Assembly (NCBI GenBank): GCA_047967505.1
Contig: CM106538.1
DNA from: Dipteris shenzhenensis
Taxonomy: Eukaryota > Polypodiophyta > Polypodiopsida > Gleicheniales
Strand: one strand, 5' to 3'
Length of the DNA stretch: 64,000 nucleotides
The position numbers and the translations under genes were made by a program. Shown one piece after another: positions 22,481 through 32,332 of this stretch; the first letter of the stretch is position 1; every line of letters starts with the position of its first letter. The notes below the pieces were generated by a model. It saw only the letters and a list, made by a program, of their open reading frames with translations. It did not search any database and was not told the origin of the DNA.

Positions 22481-22696
22481 GCTGTAGTAGTTCTCCTCTG
22501 TAAGAAGTTAAGCAACTTTGTGTGTTCATCAGAGATAAAGCAGTAGCATTTGTGTCTTGAGATATTAGCATTCAATATGGAGTGTTCCATATTGTAGGCA
22601 CTTATATGGAAATCAAGGCATCTTTTTTCCTATCCCACCATGAAGCAAACAAGACATCATACAAAGCTCTTTATGATTAAACTAAAAGTTATTTCT

Positions 22697-22813
22697 CATT
22701 AGGGGAAAAATGGGGTCTCAATTAGTGTTTCCTAATTTCAAGGGGTTAGAGAGAGATTTGGGGTGTACCAATGAGAGTGCTCCTTTGTGTGGGGTAATGG
22801 TATGTTGATGTGT
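22697..22813. repeat. Dispersed repeat, inverted partner of 18055-18190
   Basis: Reverse complement match to 18055-18180, with shared CTAATTTCAAGGGGTTAG and GGTGTACCAATG. It lies about 4.5 kb away in opposite orientation. Confidence 0.75.
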
Positions 22814-23735
22814 ACAAAAGGCCATGTTGAGCATTTATGGGTGGGTATACAATCTGAGGGATACATTCAAATTTTGAGTAGAACTCTTCCAGCCATTAGA
22901 TCAAGTCTATCTAAACCCAAGGAATACAATCAAAGGATAAAGGGACTAAATCTAAACCCTTGAAAAAGGGAAGGATCTAATGGATGAGATCAAAATAAAA
23001 GGCAAGTCATTTTCAGCCACCATCCATCCAGATATAGATCCAAGGGTGGAGATGGAAGAAAAAGGTGCTAGAATATGGGCCCTTGATTCCATCAAGATCT
23101 AGTAGAGGAGATGGATGCAGAAGGCACTGAAATCCAAGTCCAATATGCACTTCAATCTCATCCCTTGATCTCATCTCCACCCTCCAAAAAGTGCCTCAAT
23201 CTCATCCCTTGATCTCATCTCCATCAATTGCTTTCATCTCCACCCTCCAAAATGCACCTAGATCTCAGCCCTTGATTTGATCTCTTCATCTCCACCTTTG
23301 ATTTATCCAAGATCCAATGGTCCATAGCAATATATGGCGACTTATCCCTCTTTATTAGACCCCTTTTGTCAACTCTTGCCAGTTTGGAGCCCACCAAAGG
23401 TGCCTCCAACCATTGTGAGTATCCTAGGCCTTTGATCCATCCACCATCCACCTCCATCTAAAGGCCAAGTTTGATCAATTTCAAAATAAAGGTAACCACG
23501 CCAATTGAGTAAATGCTATGGGACCCTTAGCCCATGGGTTACCATAGTGGGTTCATTTGGTATTAACTTAATCCATTTCTTAATCCATTCCTTATGAGGC
23601 CTTTTGAGACCCTGATTCTCCCCTAATGAGAGATCCATATGAACCATAGAGCATGGGCCCTTATTTGGAACCAAGGCTCATGCCTTATTTTGCAAGCATG
23701 TCCTAGTAGAATAGCTTTCCAATTCATAGGTTCTC
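22814..23735. other. Spacer with short repeated phrases
   Basis: The phrase TCATCCCTTGATCTCATCTCC is duplicated near 23160 and 23198, and related CATCTCCACC phrases recur to 23300. A partial dispersed repeat lies at about 23590-23634. No gene. Confidence 0.45.
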
Positions 23736-23739
23736 CACA

Positions 23740-23990
23740 CTCAATCTAAATTAATTTCCAAACTCTTCTGGCATGCGAACAAGTAACAAAAAGATGAAAA
23801 ATATCTTCCATGGAGTCACTTGAGTGATCTCTAACATTTGCCATCTCCCTTTCCTATTTTGAATCCATGGGAGTTTGTCATCGCAGATGTTTGGCTCCAC
23901 GGGAGTCTGTGCCTCATCTTTTTTGGCATTGCTCCAATACTTGTGATTTTTGAAGCTTCCTTGGGCAGCGTTTACGAGCTCGCTTTCCAA
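23740..23990 (-). pseudogene. LINE remnant: zinc-binding (zf-RVT-like) domain
   Basis: On the minus strand, DKLPWIQNRKGRWQ (about 23830-23880) and, after a frameshift, SDSMEDIFHLFVTCSHARRV (about 23763-23822) match the order of the zf-RVT segment found after the RT of plant L1-type LINEs. Only this short part survives. Downstream on the plus strand there is no matching partner. Confidence 0.6.
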
Positions 23991-24110
23991 ATGCTACCTT
24001 TGGAAAGTTCTTCTGGATCTTTGGGATACACCCACCTAGACAAGATTTTGATCTATTTTTTGTTTGGGTTCGCTACTGAGCACTCTGGACTCTATGGAAG
24101 GATAGAAATA

Positions 24111-25950
24111 TAGATTCTTTGGTGATCCTACTTTTTCATGTTTTTCTTTCTCTAGGCATTCTTTGCAGAAATCCTTCTATGATTGCTTGCAAACTAAGTA
24201 CCTAGATCCTGATGTGTATCTATCTTATATTGAGATCTTCTCGTGATGTATTTTTCCACATCTCGTTTTGGGATAGTGATTTTGTAATATAAAGCAACAA
24301 AATTTCCACCAAAAAAAAGAAAAGTGTGTGTGTGTATGTATGTATGAAAGTCCAAAATTCGTATGTGTTTATATAATAGAATATAAAAAACCTCTAATTT
24401 TTTCCTTTATAAGTCATAAAGATGTACAAACTCAAAATGCACAATTACTAAATTATTTCTCTTTCTTTTTTTGAATTTCATTTTCAAAAAATTTTAATGT
24501 ATTTGATACTAATTTTGTTGGATGTTGTGTTCCCAATTCCTACATTGTGTACATCCCTTGAAGGGTACATCTAGCTCACATTTGCTCTGTGGAATTTAGG
24601 AATTATCAAAGCAAGTAGGTAGAACGCATTGCTTTTGTTCAAGCCCAGCATTTTATTATCCACAAGATTGAAGGAGCATGGCTGATGATGATGCAAAAGA
24701 TTTCTATAGCCACAAAGATTTATACCAAGATGAAGTTTATTACCAAACATGCAATACCTTGAGTGAAAATGTTCGAGTACTTCCTAGGTGGTAAACAATA
24801 CATCGCTAATGTCATATTCATCTTCGATCTTCACATGAACATTTGGGAAAGGTAGTTGTTTCAAATTTTAGAGTGTGGAATGGTCATTTGTTTTCAATCT
24901 GATATGGTTGGATGGAACGCTAAGATAGTTTATTTCATCAACTTGGGTGTAAATATATATTTTTGTGAATGGTTGATAATATAAATTTCTCACCTATTTA
25001 AGAACCACTTCATCTAGCCTCATTTTTTATAAGACACTTCATGAAAATCTTAAAGTTTTGGATTCAAGTCCTAAATCCAAACATGGTGGTGGAGCTTTGA
25101 AATGGTTTCTTTAAATGAATTCTCCTCATTTGATACCACTCATATAACACTCCCCCCTCCCCCCACACCAACTAATTAATTAATAGGAGTTTTGACCAAC
25201 TCGGTGGGCCTATTTGGGTTAGACCACCTTCTTTTGCCCAATAAATTAATTGAATTTTAGCAAACCTAGAAAGCTCTTAGCTAAGAAAAGCCATTAGTTT
25301 GGAAATCAAGGGCCTCTTGAATGTGTTAATAAGAAGTGTAGATGTACACACTAAAGGTGGTGGAAATAGTCGGTTCTTAAAATCAATCAATTAGTTTACG
25401 CTTGGTTTCCTCCAGTTTCCTTAGGAGAGTTACAATAAATTACATGGTTTTCTTTTGTTCGCATATATGCCTTTTCAAGTAATTTGTTGGTACTTTAAAA
25501 TTGAAATCTCTACCTTATCTCTCTTTCACTCTAGCCTCCACCTTTCTTTGGGTATATATTGTTGTCCCTGGTTCCCCTTCCGTCCCTGTCTATTTCCATT
25601 CGAAGCCAAGCTTTTACCACGTGAATGTAAGACGCAACGAATTCCTTATCTTTCTTTACAGATTAAAAGCAGGTCGAAGAACTTAGCGATGCAATCGGGC
25701 CTCTTTCAGACCTGTATTAGGAATCTGCAGCATCGGTTACCAAAACCTCTACCGTGAACAATGGGGAATTTGCTTTCACGAATTTTGTATGACAATTCTG
25801 CGCAGAAATCCATCTATACACACGCACGGTTGAAGGTAATATATATATATATATATATGTTTTTTTAACGTAACATTATGGATAGTATTCTTGCCGCGTC
25901 TTCTATTATTATAACACAGCAAGAATAAAGCAAAGTGGGTAGCGATTTAA
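24111..25950. other. AT-rich spacer downstream of the expansin gene
   Basis: An A-rich tail-like AATTTCCACCAAAAAAAAG near 24300 could be the end of an old retroposon. An (AT)n run is at about 25840-25858. No supportable gene is seen. The segment nearest 25950 may hold the expansin 3' untranslated region. Confidence 0.45.
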
Positions 25951-26040
25951 GGCGCACCTCGACTTCCTTTACCTCACCGCTGCAATATTACAAAATAGAT
26001 ATGTAGTTGTATACGCCAGTAACATTTCCTTGAAGACTAG

Positions 26041-27119
26041 TTAGTAGCACTGGCTCCCGGAGAATGCCTGGCCAAACTGCCATGTGGAAGGAGCTGCATC
26101 GTACGAGGTCACCGTATTGCCGTCACTCAATGTGACTTGGAATGACAAGCTTTGTCCCTGCAACAAATCGCCGTTTTCCCAATTCTGGCCCCAATTGCGG
26201 GTCATCTGTATCCATCCTGTATTAGAACCTTTGATGGATGCTGCAACGACGTCGCCAGCACATCCAACGTTTGTAATGAGCACCAGATTGAAATAAGGGT
26301 GGCCATTCACGGTAAAACGAATTCCGCCGGACCTTACGCAAGGCACTCTGCCAGACAAGAAGGAACCGGAAATCACGTAAGGTACAGATGCAGCATGGAA
26401 TTGATTAACGATTCAGTTTCATTTCGTTGTATCAGGAAAGCGTGAACAGGATCGGACCTTTGGTACTGAATGGACACATGGCCATTTATCACATAAGCTA
26501 TCTGAGAGAAAGCAGGCTCCGACAGGTCAAAATGATATTTTGGTGGATCACACCACCCGCCATTGCTTCCAGGAGGACACAAGTTTGTAGCCGTCACTAC
26601 AGTCGTCGGATTTCCGGGTAAGCAACCACTGTCGGCCCAACATCGAACCTCGAAACAGGCCCCGCATGTAGCGCCACCGTTGAACAAAGGTGTGCTAAGA
26701 GCTGTAGTGATCGTGCCGTAACCTTGGGAAACCTGATTCCCGTAGCCGCAAGCACCGTCTGTTGAAGGTAATTGCAGACTGATTGAGCTTCACGCACATT
26801 AATAGACAATGCAGGAATGTACTAAGGAATTGCCCACAATGAGACTTACTTTGCACAGTCATACTATCGATGGGCCTTTAAAATTGCAGATGTTTTGTAG
26901 GTGTGAGTTTTTGGGGTAGAAAAAAGGAGATAGAGAACTTTCAACGGGATGGGAGACTTTCGCCCCCTTTGCGAGAGAAGACCTGTTACCGTTTGTTCCT
27001 GACGCATCACTTCCTCCATAGTAGGTCGCATGCGCCCCATCAATCCAGCAGTAAGACCGTGGCAGCCATGCGAACAAAGCGAGCCACAGGACGGCTACTA
27101 AGAAGATAGCGTGCGCCAT
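26041..27119 (-). CDS. EXPA: Alpha-expansin, three exons (27119-26990, 26758-26458, 26347-26041)
   Basis: Spliced coding length is 738 nt, 245 residues, the usual size for alpha-expansins. These secreted proteins loosen cell walls at acid pH without hydrolysis. Residues 1-24 form a hydrophobic signal peptide. The double-psi beta-barrel domain has [26 protein letters not shown] and the diagnostic HFD at 119-121. The alpha-type insertion reads NGGWCDPP (109-116). The C-terminal CBM63-like domain has [21 protein letters not shown] and NWGQNW. ATG is at 27119; stop TAA at 26041-26043. Intron 1 (26989-26759) is GTAACA...ACAG; intron 2 (26457-26348) has a weak GTCCGA donor. Both sit at the conserved expansin positions. 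Two unusual cysteines (C173 in VGCAGD, usually VGGAGD, and C244 near the end) stand out. It is intact and probably functional. Confidence 0.95.
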
Positions 27120-27690
27120 GCTACAAAATTTCAGGTGGGAACTACATCACTATAGCTATATGCCCTCTATACTAAACAAAAAAAACAGAACTTGAAAGGA
27201 AGTACTCATGACACACAAAATTCCATTCTTTTGTGATAGTAGAAGGAAAAAAAAGACAGTATCCGCTGTTTTACTTTATGCCAGTTGTTAGTGAAGAAAT
27301 TGTCAGGGTGGCGGGGGCGAAGCTTACTGAGTAGCTGTAGGCTCCAGTATTGAAAGGAAAGAGCTGGATTTTACTGTAGACTTCACTAGAGAGGAGCCTA
27401 GGTCGGAGGCGCGATAAATTTTACTTGCTTTGGTGCTTTGTGCTTCTAGTGGGACAGGATGTATTCTCAGCTGTGGGAATGGCAGAAAAGGAATTTCGAG
27501 CTGCTGAGGACTGAAGCCAAGTTTCTCTGGAAGATGTAATGAATTGAGCGAGCGAGAAGGGCGAGCCAGGGTGTCTTGAATCTGGATGTGGACGGAGGGC
27601 GGGAAGAGGGAGGAGACAAGGTCACAAGGAGACGTTGGAGGGCGGCGAAGTTCGTTGAGATGGGAAGACAAATATATAGCCCGGAGATCG
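27120..27690 (-). promoter_or_regulatory. Presumed expansin promoter and 5' untranslated region
   Basis: Two TATA-like sites precede the gene on the minus strand: CATATAGCTATAG at about 27149-27161, very close to the ATG, and GCTATATATT at 27671-27680, which would give a leader of about 500 nt. Which is used cannot be decided from sequence. An open frame at 27324-27668 lacks an ATG start and any recognised motif. Confidence 0.35.
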
Positions 27691-27828
27691 TCCAGTGCGG
27701 CGCTCGGAGGCGATGATCACGGGTTGCTGATCAGGAAGAACGTGAAGAATTAGGGCTTCTGATATCATGCAGGAGTAACATCATTCAAACGATCAGCAGC
27801 ATCACCGATCATCCATCAGTCTGATTAA

Positions 27829-28155
27829 TCAGGCGGCATTTCGATTGAACCGGAAAGTTACTACCCACGTCGCGATCAATTCCTCCCCCGCCGGACCAGA
27901 AATTGCCGTCCGAATCCCGATCAAACTGCCTTGACTCTTGAAGATGCTTTTGCATTCTTTGCTTCTTAGATCTTCCTGAGTTGAGGTCGATGCGATCGAC
28001 CGTAGGATTCTCGTTCTTTTAACAGAAAACCCGGGCGGCGCAAGGTTTTCAGTTACAGGTACTGGCGCAATCGTTGTGTTTCCGTTAAAGAATCTCATAG
28101 GCGAGTCGGTCTTATCATATCTTGTAGCACAACAGAAAACAATCGGAGTACGCAT
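27829..28155 (-). CDS. Hypothetical open frame in the CpG-richer block, doubtful
   Basis: An ATG at 28155 opens about 108 codons ending at 27829 (begins MRTPIVFCCATRYDK). The surrounding 27.1-28.9 kb is richer in CpG and GC than the transposon-filled flanks, which suggests host gene space. No domain, signal peptide or membrane segment is recognised. It may be an exon of a neighbouring gene, a regulatory region or chance. Low confidence. Confidence 0.2.
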   Translation of the reverse strand: MRTPIVFCCATRYDKTDSPMRFFNGNTTIAPVPVTENLAPPGFSVKRTRILRSIASTSTQEDLRSKECKSIFKSQGSLIGIRTAISGPAGEELIATWVVTFRFNRNAA

Positions 28156-28962
28156 TTCGAACAGCGAATTCGTCACAAAGAAAGCTTGATTGCGTTAATC
28201 TCGTTGCGTTGTGGGCACGAAGCACATTTCACGTAGCGACGTGCAGCGTTGAATCAATCCGCAGAGCAATCACCGCTACATCCTCCATCAATCCGCCTCC
28301 ATCATCCATCGTTTGCTTGACGACTTTCAGATCACTCTGCATTTTCTTATATCAGACTGCATGACTCTCACAAGCGCTTTTTAGTTCACAAATTACAACG
28401 CCCTTTTCAAAGTCTCACCTTCCCGACGCTGATCGCATTATGTCTTCCTGCAGAAGAGCAAAGCGTTGCGTATATCTATACACGACCGGTTTTCGTGTCT
28501 CTCTCCCGGAAGTTTGAAATCCTTTTGCAATTAGCAGCTCGTGGAGTTTCATCTCGCAAGGTCTCGCTGACCTCCGATGCTGCATTGCTAGCAGATTTCT
28601 AGTGTATTTTTCCCGATTGAAATTGAGAAACCCGCGTTGTTTATTATGCCCATCTATCTATCTATCTATTCCTCTAAGAGGAGAGGTTTTAGAATAGCAC
28701 GCAGAAGTGAAGCCACGTGGAGGTTTGGGGGCTTCGGAGAAAGTGTTTGGGAGGTTCAGGCAGGATTGGGAGGATGGTGGAGGTTCGGGATGGTAGAAAT
28801 GGGCAAAACCGCCACATGGCAAGGTGGGCGGCACTGTGACAGAGGAACGTGGTAGCGGCGAGGTGTGTTGGGAAGCTGTCGCCGTGCCATGTGTCACTCA
28901 CGAGTGTCGCATGTCGAAAAGCCATTCATCGGCTCACGACAACACGGGTCTCAAGGGGTCAC

Positions 28963-29862
28963 TCATCATATGTAACCCTATCACGCAAGTTCAACAGATG
29001 GGTTTTTATTGATTCTATTACTTACATATTTATATATACATAAGGAAGTAAATTAAGACCCAAATGTTAATATACAAAAGGGTGTTTTATATTGGAAAAG
29101 GTATAGCTAGAAGCTCCCAACATGCAACATGAACATGTTTATGTAGATTATGTCATGGGACATTTTGGAATGCTATTGTTGGCATTTTTGTTTTGCAATG
29201 AGTAGGCACTCTTCTTATATTTTCTTGAATTCTAGATGCCTTTCTCTTTGTTTCTCTCTTTGGCCTTTGCACCTTGATGGAGCCTAGATGCTATGATTTT
29301 TTTATTACATTAATCTCTAATCTCAATGCAAATCATTGATTACATTGATCTCTAATCTTGATGCACATCATTGGACTTTGTTTTTGATGTTCTTGGAATC
29401 CATTTGTACTATTGGGCTTGGTCTCTTACTTTTGCTATTTGAAGTTCCATTAGCAATTCATTCCATATTCTTAGACTAGTATATTTTTTTGTTACATCGC
29501 TTGCCTAGGAGTGGTTTGAAAGTTAATAGGATTTTTAAGAAAGCAAATTTAAAAGGTTACATCCTTTAAAATAAATCTTGTTGCTTGACTAAAAAATGTC
29601 TCATGGCTTGAATATGATATGCAAAAAAAAAAGTGGAGAAACACATGCCGTCATGAAAGTTCTCTGGAGAGTGTGTATCTTAGGGTGTGAAGAACCATAC
29701 TTATTTATTTCTTCCTTCATTTCTTTCTTCTCTGATCTCATATGCTTGTTTTGGATAGTTTGCTCATCTATCTTTCCTGGCTCTTTGATGAGATTTTTAA
29801 TCTAGTTCCTCGGGGAGGTTAGTCATCATATGTAACACTATCACATGAGTTCAACAGAAGGA
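28963..29862. repeat. Pair of direct repeats about 860 bp apart
   Basis: TCATCATATGTAAC[C/A]CTATCAC followed by AGTTCAACAGA is present at 28963-29002 and 29823-29862, with weaker similarity continuing for about 60 bp (TTACAAAAGGG phrases). They could be the ends of a small element or an old duplication. No coding content between them is recognised. Confidence 0.45.
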
Positions 29863-31050
29863 TACTTTTAATATGTAAATTTTACAAAAATTAATTTACA
29901 AAAGGGAATGTTTATAATACTTTTGGGAAAAATTTACAGATTTGTATAGAAAGAGGGTACATTTTATTAATGGAAAAATCACAGATAAGGGATTTTATAA
30001 ATAGGCCTTGAATGCACGTGATATAGAGGGTTTATACATAGTGACCCCCCCGAGTCTAGTTCTTTTTTTATAAATTGATTAGTTTGTTAATTTTAGGTTC
30101 CAACATCATGTCCATCCACAAAAGCATGATCTCATGCAGTCCACAATAAAGTAAGTATGCCCCCCAAGTGTCATGCCAAGGATAGAGCTCACCTATTGCT
30201 AATAGCTTAAGCTCTTGCATTTGGTCCCTTGAAGTCATTAGTGATGTAGTCCACAAGCTTCAACCAACATAGAACCCCCATACTCATAAGCAATTTGGAG
30301 GCCTTCTTAGATGTGCAATTGGCATCCAACTTTCTATGTCGATTGGACCATATGGGAGACTAGCTTCCACAAAGATTTTAAACATGAAGCAACTAGAAAC
30401 TGGACATAGTCAATGGCATCGAGGACTGATGTGGTTGAGTCAAAGCGCATCGGTTCAAGAAGGGTATAGACCCTAGCTATGTAGGAGTTAACATATGCCT
30501 AAATTACGTTAAGGAGGAGCTTGGATGGATTACATGGGGGGTTGATTATTCTCCACCAATTATATGAAACCTAATCTAATTGATGCCCTCTTCCTCCTAG
30601 TGGCTGACTCCTGGAAGCTTCTCCGTCCTGTCCTCCTCCATATCCAGCCCCAGCCATCCTTGCCTTCGATTCCCTAAGTCTTAAGTCATGCATCAGAGAT
30701 CAAGATCTAAAATCTTTTGCGGGCTCAAGTACAGTTGCTTCTCTTCTTGTTGTAATTTTGTTTTGGCTTTTACAGAGTTAAGGATGCGAAATTTGAGCTT
30801 GTATGTGCTATGATTTCACAACAGGAGTAGAGCTCATGCATGTTCCTTTTGGCCCTTGTGCATTGAAAACTCTGAGAGGCTCCATAAAAATTTGATAGGG
30901 TCTGTGATGTAGCTGAAAAGAACCCATGAAATTTGAAAGCTCACTGGTAGAATGGTTGGCGCCCGAAGGAGCTGATGAGGGAAGGGAATTTTTTGGGAAG
31001 AGCATATGATGGAGGGAAGCTGAATTCTAGAGAGCTCTCTTGAGGTAGTG

Positions 31051-31055
<5 letters not shown>
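29863..31055. other. Spacer without recognisable gene
   Basis: Only short open frames with no recognisable motif. Confidence 0.45.

Positions 31056-31108
<53 letters not shown>
31056..31108. repeat. (CT)n microsatellite
   Basis: About 53 bp of CT with a TTT interruption near 31083 and at the end. Confidence 0.95.
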
Positions 31109-31109
<1 letters not shown>

Positions 31110-31950
31110 ATTCCTGCTCTCTCACTCTCAATCTCACTCTGCCCTCGGTCTCACTTGCACTCTCTATGCATGTATTGAAGCACATTGAGCAATAGTAGCA
31201 GATGAGGGAGGACAGGCTACAAGAAGTGCTAAAGGACGCGAAAGAAGGAGAAAGCTTTGCTAAATTGGGATGGTCATTTGGTGGAGCAAAATATTATGGA
31301 ATTGGGACAACGAGTCAGAGAATTAGAGGGTTTATATCGATGCCATGATCCTATGGAAGAGTAATATGAGGAGAGTTGTGAGGACATATCAATCCCTAGC
31401 AGCTGAATTCCACCTTGCTCTTCCAAGGATTACTTCATCAACCCCTCCAACTGGTTTGGATCCCTCCATCCTATGTTTCTAGCAAGCATTCACTGGTGAT
31501 TAATTGCAGTTGCTCAGCTCCACCTTTCCAACCGTAGCTTCCTCTCTATCTGATGTTCCCCCTAATCAACGAATGTATTTAGCATTATGGAGAGATCATC
31601 TAGTTGTGATTCTTGAGCGACTGATTTAGTTTAGCAGCATGAACAGAAAATGCTTCCTCTATTTTTCTCTTGTGTGGCAAATTTAGGAGAAAATGGCAAA
31701 GTACGTGTAGGAGTATAGGATGCTCGATGACCTCCCTACATTTTACAAAGAAGCAATGAGAAATTTGCAAGCGACATGCCAGTGCAATAAGCATGGAGTA
31801 GGAGTGGAGCAAGGTGAGAACAAACCATTAGCAGGCATATTGAAGAGCACAAGAGAAGGACCCTAGGGGAGCGCTTGAAACACGAGCTAAACTCAATCCT
31901 TTTTTAGCTATAGATTGAATCATGATGCCTTTACTAGTACTTGTAGCACA
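31109..31950. other. Spacer left of the CACTA element
   Basis: A purine-rich stretch at 31200-31370 reads in part as a charged peptide (RLQEVLKDAKEGESFAKLGW) and could be gag debris. It is too short and broken to call. Confidence 0.35.
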
Positions 31951-31964
31951 CCAAGACAAAGCAA

Positions 31965-32115
31965 CTATAGATGTGCAAAATAGCGGGCGCATCTATAGTT
32001 ACAGCTAGAATAGTGAAAATACGGGCGTGTCTATTCGCACATCTATTTGTGCATCTAATAGCGTGTCTAATAGCACATCTGCATTGTGATTTAGACACAG
32101 ATTTAGACGCCTTTA
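31965..32115. repeat. CACTA subterminal repeats, left cluster
   Basis: At least six copies in both orientations of GCATCTA/GTGTCTA/GCACATCT-like units. These are the probable binding sites of the element-encoded transposition protein. Confidence 0.7.
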
Positions 32116-32332
32116 TAAACACAAAAGAGAGAATACAGAAAGTGATATTTTGGTGCAGGTTGATAAACGTGCGTCACTGCTTTCCAAATGTTGCCCATGA
32201 TTACCAAAGCACATAAATTTAATAAAAATATCAATGCTTTTTGGCAAACCCACATATACAAAAATTAAGTGAGGTGAGGAGAATGAGACAATATGTAAAA
32301 TAGTTTTGCCAATATCAATGATGGGCTACGGT

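Noticed and set aside
22199-22590. Leu/Pro-rich minus-strand frames that look like membrane segments
   Set aside because: Explained by a 60-bp minisatellite; the repeats shift frame between units.
27324-27668. 115-codon minus-strand frame upstream of the expansin
   Set aside because: It opens with TTG rather than ATG, overlaps a TATA-like site, and shows no domain; more likely 5' untranslated or intergenic sequence.
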